This document shows, in pieces, positions 17,477-27,032 of a stretch of DNA of 64,000 nt; the stretch's first letter is position 1; every line of letters begins with the position of its first letter. Under the pieces are notes generated by a model, which was not told the DNA's origin, did no database searches, and was given only the letters and a program-made list of their open reading frames with translations. The stretch spans positions 248,001-312,000 of the forward strand of contig NZ_JAHBGI010000003.1 of NCBI RefSeq assembly GCF_018500185.1, given 5' to 3'. The DNA is from Litoribacter ruber. GTDB taxonomy: Bacteria > Bacteroidota > Bacteroidia > Cytophagales > Cyclobacteriaceae. The translations under genes and the position numbers were made by a program.

Positions 17477-20400
17477 TTACATATTGCGGCGGTACTGCCC
17501 TCCCACTTCATACAAGGCATGTGTAATCTGCCCTAACGAACAATGCTTTGCAGCCTCCATAAGCTTATCAAAGAGATTATCATTCTGTACAGCTGCTTTC
17601 TGCAAATCTTTCAACAATTTACCCGAAAGGGTTTCATATTTCTTATGAAGGTTTTGCAAGGTTGATATCTGTGCTTCTTTTTCTTCCTGTGTGGCTCTGA
17701 TCACTTCACCTGGAGTCACCGTAGGCGAACCATCTGAAGAAAGGAAAGTATTTACACCAATGATTGGATATTCACCTGTGTGCTTCAGCATTTCATAATG
17801 AAGGCTTTCCTCCTGGATCTTACCTCTCTGGTACATAGTCTCCATGGCACCCAACACGCCCCCGCGCTCCGTGATTCGGTCAAATTCAGCATAAACTGCT
17901 TCTTCCACCAAATCAGTCAACTCTTCAATGATAAAACCACCTTGGATTGGATTTTCATTCTTGGCAAGCCCCAGTTCTTTGTTAATGATCAATTGAATGG
18001 CCATAGCTCTTCTTACAGAGGCTTCTGTAGGCGTGGTAATTGCCTCATCATAGGCATTGGTGTGAAGTGAGTTACAGTTGTCATATATAGCATAAAGAGC
18101 CTGAAGAGTAGTTCTAATATCATTAAAATCAATCTCCTGGGCATGCAATGATCTACCGGAAGTCTGAATATGGTACTTCAACATCTGAGACCTGGCATTG
18201 GCGCCATACTTAAGCTTCATGGCTTTGGCCCAAACCCTTCTGGCTACTCGGCCGATTACCGCATATTCCGGGTCAATCCCGTTTGAAAAGAAGAAGGAAA
18301 GGTTTGGCGCAAACTTGTTGATATCCATACCTCTTGACACATAGTACTCCACATAGGTAAAGCCATTGGAAAGTGTCAGGGCCAACTGTGTAATCGGATT
18401 GGCACCTGCTTCTGCGATATGATAGCCGGAAATAGAAACCGAATAGAAGTTCCGGATGTTGTTTTCAATAAAATACTGCTGAACATCCCCCATCAACCTC
18501 AAGGAAAATTCTGTGCTGAAGATACAGGTGTTTTGGGCCTGATCTTCCTTCAAGATATCAGCCTGAACAGTCCCTCTAACTTTGGCAATGGTATCAAACT
18601 TTATCTTTTGATAAATGTCAGCAGGCAAAACTTGGTCACCAGTGACACCCAAAAGCATCAGCCCAAGCCCATCGTTTCCTTCAGGAATGGTACCATGGTA
18701 TTGAGGTCTCTCTACACCTTTTTCAGAGTAGATTTTATCGATTTTCTGGTTGACTTCTGCTTCCAGCCCGTGTTCTCTGATATAAAGCTCACACTGCTGG
18801 TCAATAGCAGCGTTCATAAAAAAGGCAGTCATGGTAGCCGCTGGCCCGTTGATGGTCATTGAGACAGAAGTCATCGGATCTGCCAGATTGAATCCGGAAT
18901 ATAGCTTCTTGGCATCATCCAAGCAACAAATGTTCACTCCGGAGTTACCTATTTTCCCATAAATATCAGGTCTGTAATCTGGATCTTCACCGTACAGCGT
19001 CACCGAGTCGAAGGCAGTGGATAGCCTTTTGGCGGGCATGCCTTTGGAAACGTAATGGAAACGCTTGTTGGTCCTTTCAGGTCCGCCTTCACCAGCAAAC
19101 ATCCTGGTTGGGTCCTCCCCTTCTCTTTTGAATGGAAAAACTCCCGCGGTGTAAGGAAACTCACCCGGCACGTTCTCCTTCAATCCCCATTTCAGCAAAT
19201 CACCCCAAGCCTCGTACTTTGGAAGGGCTACTTTTGGAATACGGGTATTGGACAGCGAGCTGCTAAAAGTCTTAACTTTAATTTCCTTGTCCCTTACTTT
19301 AAAGGTATAATAATCTTCTCCATACTTGCCCACAGTGGTATCCCACTCTTCCAGCCATTTCTTATTTTTTGGATCAAGCTCAAGTTCAACCTTGGCGTAT
19401 ATTTCTTCCAGCTCCTTCACCAAACGGTCCTGATCCTCCACGCCTGCACCTTTGATCGCTTCGATGGATTTTTTGAGGCTGAAAAGCTTTTGGGCAACCT
19501 CTTTCTGCTCCTCAACCCACTTGTCATACTGACGGTTATTTTCCGCAATTTCAGACAGATAACGGGTTCTAGCCGGAGGGATGATGAAGATCTTTTCAGA
19601 CATCTCCCCAGTGATCTCAAAGCTGGAATTCAAGTCGGCTGAGGTCTTCTCTTTTACTTTTGAAATGATAGCCTTATACAGGTTGTTCATTCCCGGGTCG
19701 TTAAACTGTGAGGCGATGGTTCCGAATACCGGAATATCCTCATCGGCAGTTTCCCAGAGGTTGTGATTCCTCTTATATTGTTTTTTGACATCACGAAGGG
19801 CATCCTGTGCACCACGCTTGTCAAATTTATTCAAAGCGATTATGTCTGCAAAATCCAGCATGTCGATCTTTTCCAATTGCGTGGCCGCCCCGTATTCTGG
19901 AGTCATCACATATAAGGAAAGGTCGGAGTGCTCGATAATTTCAGTATCAGACTGGCCAATACCGGAAGTTTCGAGGATGATAAGGTCAAATTGCGCAGCT
20001 TTCACAATATCCACAGCATCCTGCACATATTTAGAAAGGGCAAGATTAGACTGTCTCGTAGCCAACGAGCGCATATACACTCTTGGATGGTGGATGGCGT
20101 TCATTCTGATCCTATCTCCAAGAAGTGCTCCACCGGTTTTCCTTTTGGAAGGATCTACTGAGATGATCGCAATGTTTTTATCCTCAAAATCTATCAAAAA
20201 TCTTCGTACCAACTCATCCACCAAAGAGGACTTACCGGCGCCACCTGTTCCGGTAATCCCCAATACTGGGGTTTTGGATTGATGACTCGTATTTCTTACC
20301 TCCTCAAGTTTTCCCTTGGTTTCTTCAGGATAATTCTCAGCGGCAGATATCAGTTTGGCAATAGACTGCTTGTCGCATCTGGTGATCTTGTGATCATCGG

Positions 20401-20857
20401 AAAGATCTTTCCCAACAGGAAAATCGGCCAACTTCACCAAGTCATTGATCATCCCTTGCAAGCCTAATGAGCGCCCATCATCAGGAGAATAGATTCTGGT
20501 AATGCCGTATTCATGCAATTCTTTAATTTCTTCCGGAAGGATGGTCCCCCCTCCCCCACCAAAAAGCTTAATATGCCCAGCACCTTTTTCCTTCAAAAGG
20601 TCATACATATATTTGAAAAACTCGACGTGCCCACCTTGATAGGATGTAATGGCAATGGCCTGCACGTCTTCTTGGATGGCACAATCCACAATCTCCTGAA
20701 CCGACCGGTTGTGTCCTAAATGGATCACTTCACAGCCGGTAGATTGGATGATTCGCCTCATGATGTTGATAGCGGCATCATGGCCGTCAAAAAGGGATGC
20801 AGCCGTCACAATTCTGATATGATTGTTTGGCTTGTACAACGTTTGACTAACTGACAT
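17477..20857 (-). CDS. icmF: Fused isobutyryl-CoA mutase (IcmF)
   Basis: 1126 residues, the full IcmF architecture on one chain. Residues ~12-145 form the adenosylcobalamin-binding domain with DGHDAAI (Asp24, lower-ligand His26) and LFGGGGGTI. Residues ~195-415 form a MeaI/ArgK-type G-protein chaperone (Walker A GTGGAGKS at 203-210, [29 protein letters not shown]). Residues ~545-1120 form the mutase barrel with [28 protein letters not shown] and [15 protein letters not shown]. The Phe-containing GVFPF in place of the methylmalonyl-CoA mutase Tyr/Arg motif points to isobutyryl/n-butyryl-CoA (or pivalyl-CoA) rather than methylmalonyl-CoA. It interconverts branched and linear acyl-CoAs in valine or fatty-acid catabolism. 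Confidence 0.94.
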   Translation of the reverse strand: MSVSQTLYKPNNHIRIVTAASLFDGHDAAINIMRRIIQSTGCEVIHLGHNRSVQEIVDCAIQEDVQAIAITSYQGGHVEFFKYMYDLLKEKGAGHIKLFGGGGGTILPEEIKELHEYGITRIYSPDDGRSLGLQGMINDLVKLADFPVGKDLSDDHKITRCDKQSIAKLISAAENYPEETKGKLEEVRNTSHQSKTPVLGITGTGGAGKSSLVDELVRRFLIDFEDKNIAIISVDPSKRKTGGALLGDRIRMNAIHHPRVYMRSLATRQSNLALSKYVQDAVDIVKAAQFDLIILETSGIGQSDTEIIEHSDLSLYVMTPEYGAATQLEKIDMLDFADIIALNKFDKRGAQDALRDVKKQYKRNHNLWETADEDIPVFGTIASQFNDPGMNNLYKAIISKVKEKTSADLNSSFEITGEMSEKIFIIPPARTRYLSEIAENNRQYDKWVEEQKEVAQKLFSLKKSIEAIKGAGVEDQDRLVKELEEIYAKVELELDPKNKKWLEEWDTTVGKYGEDYYTFKVRDKEIKVKTFSSSLSNTRIPKVALPKYEAWGDLLKWGLKENVPGEFPYTAGVFPFKREGEDPTRMFAGEGGPERTNKRFHYVSKGMPAKRLSTAFDSVTLYGEDPDYRPDIYGKIGNSGVNICCLDDAKKLYSGFNLADPMTSVSMTINGPAATMTAFFMNAAIDQQCELYIREHGLEAEVNQKIDKIYSEKGVERPQYHGTIPEGNDGLGLMLLGVTGDQVLPADIYQKIKFDTIAKVRGTVQADILKEDQAQNTCIFSTEFSLRLMGDVQQYFIENNIRNFYSVSISGYHIAEAGANPITQLALTLSNGFTYVEYYVSRGMDINKFAPNLSFFFSNGIDPEYAVIGRVARRVWAKAMKLKYGANARSQMLKYHIQTSGRSLHAQEIDFNDIRTTLQALYAIYDNCNSLHTNAYDEAITTPTEASVRRAMAIQLIINKELGLAKNENPIQGGFIIEELTDLVEEAVYAEFDRITERGGVLGAMETMYQRGKIQEESLHYEMLKHTGEYPIIGVNTFLSSDGSPTVTPGEVIRATQEEKEAQISTLQNLHKKYETLSGKLLKDLQKAAVQNDNLFDKLMEAAKHCSLGQITHALYEVGGQYRRNM

Positions 20858-21261
20858 ATATTTGGGTTTTTGCTTCTATTTCAACCGAGCAGAACTGTTC
20901 TAAGTTCTGGAATTGCGAATATACTAAAATATATGTATTTCTATAAATCAAAAGCCCTACTGACTCAAAACATTGTTTTGTTCTACAATGGTCAAAACCC
21001 ATAAAACCATACTTTTATTTATCTTTTTTTACTTATTAAAAATATTGAAAGGAGTTTATTTATAAAGAATTATAAGTATCTCCTAATTACAATCATCAAA
21101 AAACCTGACAATGGTCATTATTTTAAGACACTCGGTGGGCGTTCTTTGCAGAGAAATCAAAGGAAAAATTGTAAATTGATCCAAAGGGCAAGACATTAAA
21201 CATTTTGCCATTCAGCATGTAGTAGGCACATAACCATTGACTTAACAGCCAAAAATAGAGC
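20858..21261. other. AT-rich intergenic region, divergent promoters presumed
   Basis: 404 nt between the divergent icmF and M50 genes. No convincing ORF and no RNA fold or B12-box was recognised. It contains one clear inverted repeat, CAAAAC-ATT-GTTTTG at 20966-20980. No complete TTTG-n20-TAnnTTTG promoter was found on either strand. Confidence 0.5.
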
Positions 21262-22368
21262 ATGAAATTCTCTTTATATCTTGGAAAATATAGCGGCATC
21301 AAGGTCTTTATCCACTGGACTTTCAGCTTGCTTTTGATTTGGATCTTGATCTCCAGCATGCGTTCAGGATTGACAATGGAGGACACCGCCTGGACAATTG
21401 CTTTTATTTTGGCTATCTTTTTCTGTGTGCTTCTCCATGAGTTTGGCCATGCCCTCACTGCTAAGAAATACGGAATCCAGACGCGGGATATTATCTTACT
21501 ACCTATTGGAGGCTTGGCGAGGCTGGAAAAACTCCCAGAAGACCCCAAGCAGGAGCTTTGGGTAGCTATAGCCGGTCCACTGGTCAATATCGTCATCTTT
21601 CTGTTGCTGACTGTCGCCATCAGCTTTGTAGGCTTCGACCTGACCCAAATGGAGGATATACGCTTAAATGGGCAGACAATTTGGCTATATCTAGCCACCG
21701 CCAATCTGTTTTTAGCCATCTTCAATATGGTACCGGCATTTCCAATGGATGGCGGCAGGGTGTTGAGGGCCTTGCTTTCGATCAGGGTACCAAGGGTAAG
21801 GGCTACCGAGATCGCTGGAGGCATAGGCCAGATATTGGCTATTGGCTTTGTCTTTCTAGGCCTATTCTACAACCCCATTCTCGTCTTAATTGGTATTTTC
21901 ATCTTCCTTGGAGCATCCGCAGAAGTGACCCAAACGAAAAACCAATCTTTGCTACATGGCTTCAAGGTCAGCGATGTGCTGATGAGTCGGTTTCCCGTGA
22001 TAAGTTTTGACGCCCCCTTGAGTAAGGCAATTGAAAAACTTCTGGATGGTCAGGCTACCCATTTTGTGGTGGTGCGTGACGATGAACCAGTGGGGACCTT
22101 GAGCCGGGAGGAGATGATCAAGGGGCTCAATGAGGCCGATGATCAAATCTTGGTGGAAAAAGTGGCCAATTTGACGCCTTTGGTACTAGAGATATTCATG
22201 CCACTGGAGGAGGCCATGAAGAAAATGGCCGCCGAAAACCAAAAAGTCGCCCTGGTATATGAAAACCACCATTTCTTGGGCATGCTGGACCAAGAAAACA
22301 TTTCTGAATTTATCATGGTAAAATCTGCCTTAATCAATAAACAACAGGCTGAAAACATCGCAATGTAA
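21262..22368 (+). CDS. Site-2-type M50 metalloprotease with CBS domains
   Basis: 368-residue polytopic intramembrane zinc protease of the SpoIVFB/archaeal S2P group. Seen: N-terminal helix (IKVFIHWTFSLLLIW), the zinc motif LLHEFGHALTA (H-E-x-x-H), GGLARLEKLPEDPKQELWVAIAGPLVN, and the third zinc ligand in FPMDGGRVLRALL. Helices end near residue 225; residues ~235-350 carry two CBS motifs (VLMSRFPVISFDAPLSKAIEKL, ATHFVVVRDDEPVGTLSREEMI), which usually sense adenosyl ligands. The substrate is unknown. The CoA-transferase gene follows after 26 nt, probably in the same operon. Confidence 0.93.
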   Translation: MKFSLYLGKYSGIKVFIHWTFSLLLIWILISSMRSGLTMEDTAWTIAFILAIFFCVLLHEFGHALTAKKYGIQTRDIILLPIGGLARLEKLPEDPKQELWVAIAGPLVNIVIFLLLTVAISFVGFDLTQMEDIRLNGQTIWLYLATANLFLAIFNMVPAFPMDGGRVLRALLSIRVPRVRATEIAGGIGQILAIGFVFLGLFYNPILVLIGIFIFLGASAEVTQTKNQSLLHGFKVSDVLMSRFPVISFDAPLSKAIEKLLDGQATHFVVVRDDEPVGTLSREEMIKGLNEADDQILVEKVANLTPLVLEIFMPLEEAMKKMAAENQKVALVYENHHFLGMLDQENISEFIMVKSALINKQQAENIAM

Positions 22369-22394
22369 CTCATATTCTAAATCAACTATCACCT

Positions 22395-23690
22395 ATGTAT
22401 TACTCTTATACCTCAGCTGAAGAAGCTGTCAAAATCGTAAAAAGCCAACAGAGAATTTTTGTACATGGAAGTGCGGCGACACCGACTGTCATGTTAAAAG
22501 CCCTAGCCAATCGTAAAGAGGAATTGGAAAATGTGGAAGTGGTGTCAATCTCCACCTTGGGAGAAATGCCTCTTGCCCAACCTGACTGCAAAGGCAGTTT
22601 TTTTATTAACTCTCTTTTCGTGTCCGAAAATGTGAGACAGGCGGTGAATTGCGAACAAGGAGGATATGTACCAATATTTTTGAGTGAAATCGGGTTGTTG
22701 TTTAGAAGGGACATCCTGCCTATTGATGTGGCCATACTGCATGTTTCCCCGCCTGATGCACATGGATACTGCTCCATGGGAGTTTCAGTTGACATTGCGA
22801 AACCTGCAATTGAGAAGGCCAAGATCATCATAGCACAGGTGAACAAAAGGATGCCCAGAACGCATGGAGACGGCTTGATCCACTTTAGTAGATTTCACGC
22901 TGCCGTAGAGGTAGACGAGGCCTTACCTGAAGTAAATTACGGATTGAAATTGGGAGAAAGAGAGCTTACCATTGGAAAATATATAGCTGAACTGATTGAG
23001 GACGGTTCTACCCTCCAAATGGGAATCGGCGCCATCCCGGATGCGGTTTTAAAGGCACTCACTACTCACAAGGACTTGGGCATTCACACCGAGATGTTTT
23101 CGGATGGAGTAGTTGATCTTTTGGACACAGGTGCAATTACCAACAAATACAAGAAAAAGCATCCAGGCAAAATAGTTACTTCCTTTGCCATCGGAACCGA
23201 GAAACTATACAATAGGGTGAATGACAACCCTGAATTTACCTTCCATGAGGCGGCGTATGTCAACGATACCGCAGTGATACGGAAAAACCCGAAAGTGGTT
23301 TCCATCAACAGCTGTCTTGAAATTGACCTTACCGGGCAGGTTTGTGCTGATAGTATTGGAAGTTACCACTACTCTGGTGTAGGTGGACAGATGGATTTCA
23401 TGCGTGGAGCGGCTCTTTCAGAAGGTGGAAAACCTGTGATGGCACTCAATGCGGCCACCAAAGGCGGCAAATCCAAAATCGTCCCTTTCCTCAAGCAAGG
23501 CGCGGGTGTGGTGACCACAAGGGCACATATGCATTATGTGGTCACCGAGTACGGGGTTGCTTACCTGTATGGGAAAAACTTGAGACAAAGGGCTTACGAA
23601 TTGATGAAAATCGCTGCCCCTGAGCACAGGGAAGACCTCGAAAAAGCCATTCATGAAAGATTTGGCCAATTTATATACGCTTTCCAGTAG
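22395..23690 (+). CDS. Acetyl-CoA hydrolase/transferase family CoA-transferase
   Basis: 431 residues of the 4-hydroxybutyrate/butyryl-CoA:acetate CoA-transferase family. Seen: N-terminal FVHGSAATPTVMLKAL, ILHVSPPDAHGYCSMG, LQMGIGAIPDAVLKAL, GIHTEMFSDGVVDL in which Glu233 probably forms the glutamyl-CoA thioester, and the C-terminal GVGGQMDFMRGAALSEGGKP and VVTEYGVAYLYGKNLRQRA. It moves CoA between acyl groups and acetate. With icmF nearby, a role in branched or short-chain acyl-CoA metabolism is plausible but unproven. Its 3' end lies 4 nt from the convergent kinase gene. Confidence 0.92.
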   Translation: MYYSYTSAEEAVKIVKSQQRIFVHGSAATPTVMLKALANRKEELENVEVVSISTLGEMPLAQPDCKGSFFINSLFVSENVRQAVNCEQGGYVPIFLSEIGLLFRRDILPIDVAILHVSPPDAHGYCSMGVSVDIAKPAIEKAKIIIAQVNKRMPRTHGDGLIHFSRFHAAVEVDEALPEVNYGLKLGERELTIGKYIAELIEDGSTLQMGIGAIPDAVLKALTTHKDLGIHTEMFSDGVVDLLDTGAITNKYKKKHPGKIVTSFAIGTEKLYNRVNDNPEFTFHEAAYVNDTAVIRKNPKVVSINSCLEIDLTGQVCADSIGSYHYSGVGGQMDFMRGAALSEGGKPVMALNAATKGGKSKIVPFLKQGAGVVTTRAHMHYVVTEYGVAYLYGKNLRQRAYELMKIAAPEHREDLEKAIHERFGQFIYAFQ

Positions 23691-23694
23691 GTTG

Positions 23695-25599
23695 CTATTT
23701 TACCTGTAATACTGACTCGTCAACCAAGGAGAAGGTCAGGATAAACTCTGTACCTTCTCCTTTTTTACTTATGATCTCCAATGAAGCCCCATTGTTGGTC
23801 AAAAATTGTTTTACCAACAAAAGACCGAGGCCAGAGCCGGATTCGTTTTCAGTGCCCAAAACAGAATCCATCATTTTCAGGTCACTTCCTTTCAAAAACT
23901 CAATCTGATCCTGCTCCATACCTAATCCGGAATCTTTAATATGGAGGTTTACCAGATTACCATCAGCAAAGGAATAGAAAAAGACTATATGCCCTTCTGC
24001 CGGGGTAAATTTAATGGCGTTGTTTAATAAGTTTTGAAGGATGATCTTCAGGTCACCTATATCAAATAAGATTTGAATCTCCTCAGATTTATCGTGCCTC
24101 ACGCTGATTTTCTTTGCGCCGGCCTGAAATTCATATAGATCTATAACATTCTCTATCTCTTGGGTCAGATCCAACTTTCGCTGATTCACCTTGGCGCCCT
24201 CAAGCTGCTGATTAGCCCATTGTAGCAATTGAGCCATCATCTGGTCCGTTTTCACAATCTGTTCATACAGCAAGTCCAAGGCCTGATCGGTTTCTTCTTG
24301 GGTGAACACCCCTTCTTTTTGCAGCTCCAAAAGTTGCTTGATGGAGTTGATCGGAGAGCGAAGGTCGTGGGTCAGCACTGAGAAAATCCTTGTTTTCGCT
24401 TCATTCAGTTGGTTCAAGGATTTGTTTTTTGTCGAAATCTCCTTTTTCTGCTTCTGTATGGCTTTGTTTTTTCTTTTGAGGGTCTTATTAAAAGCTTCCT
24501 TATGCTTTAAACTTTTCCGATAAATAAAGACAATAAAAACAAAGCCCATCAAAACCATCACTAGTAGAGACAGGATGAAATTCTTTCGGATCACAACGTC
24601 ATCCATCAAATCCTTCTCCGTTCGCAAAACCTCATTTTCGGCCTTGGCTAACTTTAATTCCAGAGCCGAAATCTGAAGATCCTTCGATTCTGAGTAAAGG
24701 CTGTCGCTATAGCTTTTGTGAAGCCTATTAAAGGCCAAGGCATTTTCATAATCACCTTTGGCTTCATAAATATTGGCCAAGGACACGGTGACCCTACACA
24801 AATCCCAGTAGGCGCCTACAAACAATCCATATTCATACCCTTTCTGAGCCAACACCAAAGCATCGTCATATTTGTGCTGCATCTGTCTCACTTCAGCCAA
24901 GCCCGTAAAAGCAAATGTTTTCTCCCAATTGTTGATGATGGCCGAATCTTTTAATACCTGATGATAGTATTTCTCAGCCATAGGAATATTGCCGGTATCA
25001 AAATAGGTTTTGGCCAAGCGGTTTTGGATCATGTATTTAAGATGATCTGAAGGATCCTTGAGCACCTTTTCCAAACTACCGATAAGTTTTTCCAAGGCAG
25101 TGTCAAACTCTTTCAGCTCAGCATAGGCAATTCCCATATTGAAAAGATTTTTGGAAAGGGCCTTAGTGTCCTTTATGTCTTCATTCAGGATCAGTGTGGT
25201 TTCCCAAATCTCGATGGCATCCCTGTACTGTTTTTGGCCCAAATAGATTAGGCCTCGCCCGTTGAGAGCAAAAATGTAATCAGGCGAAGCTTTAGAACCC
25301 CTAAAGATCTCTTCAGCCTCAAGGAACTTCTCCAAAGCAAGCTGGTAATTGCCTGCCACATAGTGGACCGCTCCTTCCCTATTGGCTACCTTTCCTTTCA
25401 AGGTTCGGTGGCCTATGTTTTTCGCAAGAACTTTGGCTTGTTCTATATAATAAAATGCTGAATCTTTAGACTGATATTGAAAGGCGTGGGCTTTTTCAAG
25501 CAGTTGTTCAAAAGTTATCTGTTCAGAGCCAACAGATTTCAGGCTCAAGCTTAAAAAGACTGATAATAAAGCAATTCTAACAAAAACCAACCTACCCAT
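23695..25599 (-). CDS. TPR-containing sensor histidine kinase
   Basis: 634 residues: signal peptide (~1-25), six or more tetratricopeptide repeats in the periplasm (~30-310, for example AFALNGRGLIYLGQKQYRDAIEIWETTL), a membrane helix (~338-358, FILSLLVMVLMGFVFIVFIYR), a coiled coil, HisKA (FSVLTHDLRSPINSIKQL with the phospho-His) and HATPase_c (NNAIKFTP, DSGLGM, GSGLGLLLVKQF). It lacks a receiver domain and no response regulator is adjacent. This periplasmic-TPR kinase type is common in Bacteroidota; the stimulus is unknown. Confidence 0.92.
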   Translation of the reverse strand: MGRLVFVRIALLSVFLSLSLKSVGSEQITFEQLLEKAHAFQYQSKDSAFYYIEQAKVLAKNIGHRTLKGKVANREGAVHYVAGNYQLALEKFLEAEEIFRGSKASPDYIFALNGRGLIYLGQKQYRDAIEIWETTLILNEDIKDTKALSKNLFNMGIAYAELKEFDTALEKLIGSLEKVLKDPSDHLKYMIQNRLAKTYFDTGNIPMAEKYYHQVLKDSAIINNWEKTFAFTGLAEVRQMQHKYDDALVLAQKGYEYGLFVGAYWDLCRVTVSLANIYEAKGDYENALAFNRLHKSYSDSLYSESKDLQISALELKLAKAENEVLRTEKDLMDDVVIRKNFILSLLVMVLMGFVFIVFIYRKSLKHKEAFNKTLKRKNKAIQKQKKEISTKNKSLNQLNEAKTRIFSVLTHDLRSPINSIKQLLELQKEGVFTQEETDQALDLLYEQIVKTDQMMAQLLQWANQQLEGAKVNQRKLDLTQEIENVIDLYEFQAGAKKISVRHDKSEEIQILFDIGDLKIILQNLLNNAIKFTPAEGHIVFFYSFADGNLVNLHIKDSGLGMEQDQIEFLKGSDLKMMDSVLGTENESGSGLGLLLVKQFLTNNGASLEIISKKGEGTEFILTFSLVDESVLQVK

Positions 25600-25674
25600 T
25601 ATACATACGGATTCCTTTGCAAACGATTTCCATCCGTAAAATTATAGGCATTTTTTTATTTCAAAGCCTTTTTT

Positions 25675-25726
25675 AAAAAAAAAATGATAAATGGCTCTAA
25701 TTCAAACCATAAGAGGCCATTTATCA
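25675..25726 (-). terminator. Terminator of the copper-export operon
   Basis: TGATAAATGGC (25685-25695) pairs with GCCATTTATCA (25716-25726); on the minus strand the stem is followed by about ten T residues (A-run 25675-25684). It lies just past the DUF2911 stop. Confidence 0.88.
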
Positions 25727-25745
25727 AATTATACTAATCTATCCG

Positions 25746-26330
25746 TTATTTATTGGTAAAAGGCAATTTAACCTCCAAGGTATCCCATCTCATCACTATT
25801 TCACCTGCCTCACCTTGCGCATCAATTATTTCATATTCCAAGCGCTCCACAGTTGAAACCTGATTAGGAGTAACTTCGATTCTCACAAGATCATCCTCCT
25901 CAGCATATTCATCGGTCAAGTGTTGTTCCCAGTTTTTATTGAGGATCAAGTGCCAAGTTTCTTTTCCCGGCACAGCAAAAAAAGCATATTTTCCTTTTGG
26001 AATCTGTTGCCCTTCCACTTCAATCGGTATTGAGAACTCCACACTTGTGGCCTGGTGGGCACCTGCTACCCAAACTTGGTCATAAGCCACCAAGCCACCC
26101 CAGATTGTTCTACCCCTTACACCAGGGGAATGGTATTTTATTGTGACATGGTTAGTCCCCACTTGACCGTGTGCTTCACGAGGGATACTTTTGGGGCTAT
26201 TCAAATCCTCCTCTGTAATCTCCTCCACATACTCATGATGGTCATGGGCGGAACCCTCCTTATTTTCACCTTGTCCACATCCATAAAGAATAGGCAAAAG
26301 GGCTAGGCTGTATATAAATAATTTCTTCAT
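25746..26330 (-). CDS. DUF2911 lipoprotein
   Basis: 194 residues with lipobox LYGC (Cys18) and a short His/acid-rich linker (SAHDHHEYVEE). The body is DUF2911: REAHGQVGTNHVTIKYHSPGVRGRTIWGGLV, PKGKYAFFAVPG, WHLILNKNWEQH. DUF2911 proteins are uncharacterised secreted proteins of Bacteroidota. It is the last gene of the copper operon (73 nt after the DUF3347 gene, before the terminator), so a periplasmic metal-related role is inferred from context only. Confidence 0.85.
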   Translation of the reverse strand: MKKLFIYSLALLPILYGCGQGENKEGSAHDHHEYVEEITEEDLNSPKSIPREAHGQVGTNHVTIKYHSPGVRGRTIWGGLVAYDQVWVAGAHQATSVEFSIPIEVEGQQIPKGKYAFFAVPGKETWHLILNKNWEQHLTDEYAEEDDLVRIEVTPNQVSTVERLEYEIIDAQGEAGEIVMRWDTLEVKLPFTNK

Positions 26331-26403
26331 ATGCTAAATTGAAAAACCTGCAGGAGCACTAGGTCTCCTGTCAGGTTTTGGGGAATTAAACAACCGTTTA
26401 TCT

Positions 26404-27003
26404 TTAAATTGATTCTTTTACAGAACCACATTTCAACATTTTGTCACCAAAATATGGGTTTCTGATCTCTTTCACATCACTCACCCAATAGGCTCCTTGG
26501 TCATTGAATGCCATCGGGCAATATTGCAGGTGGGCATTCTCCACACCATGGTCAGCAGCCTTCAGCATGGTGAACAGAGACATACTCAAAGTATTAAGCT
26601 CTTCTCTTTTTCCATCTACTGATTCACCATCCATGCTTCTCAGACTTGATCCCATTTGCGATACGACTGCCGAAGCTCTCCCCTCCATTGAATTGAAGTT
26701 GTCATTGTTTAATAATCCTTGAAGGTTTTGAACTGCCTTATCAGATGCCTCTTTGTCATTTGCTACTAAAGCATTTTTGAGGTTTAGGTATTCTGAGTAA
26801 AACGCTTTTACCTGCTCAACTTCTGAATGCTTAGAAATCGTGAAATCTGCGTGAACCTCAGTGGCATCTCCAGCATCCTCTGCTGCAACATGGGAACTTC
26901 CATCATCATGGTGAGCATGACCCTGGTGATCATCTTCTTGAGGTTTGTTTTCACAAGCGATAAATAAGCCCATTAGGGCTGCGGCGATGAATACTTTTTT
27001 CAT
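26404..27003 (-). CDS. DUF3347 lipoprotein, probable periplasmic copper-binding protein
   Basis: 199 residues with lipobox LFIAC (Cys17), a His-rich segment (DDHQGHAHHDDGSSH) and a helical DUF3347 domain (~60-190). The end holds the motif LQYCPMAFNDQGAYW ... NPYFGDKMLKCG with two Cys and Met, nearly the same as the C-terminus of the neighbouring CusB. DUF3347 occurs with Cus/Czc systems, and metal capture for the pump is the likely role. Located 29 nt after cusB in the same operon. Confidence 0.85.
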   Translation of the reverse strand: MKKVFIAAALMGLFIACENKPQEDDHQGHAHHDDGSSHVAAEDAGDATEVHADFTISKHSEVEQVKAFYSEYLNLKNALVANDKEASDKAVQNLQGLLNNDNFNSMEGRASAVVSQMGSSLRSMDGESVDGKREELNTLSMSLFTMLKAADHGVENAHLQYCPMAFNDQGAYWVSDVKEIRNPYFGDKMLKCGSVKESI

Positions 27004-27032
27004 GAGTTTATAATTATTGGTTTAAAATTAAT

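Noticed and set aside
20858-21100. Cobalamin riboswitch upstream of icmF
   Set aside because: No B12-box-like conserved core or suitable pairing was found in the AT-rich leader.
21123-21824. Minus-strand 233-codon frame over the M50 gene
   Set aside because: It lies antisense to a protein with all M50 motifs, has no domain of its own and shows the usual composition of a shadow frame.
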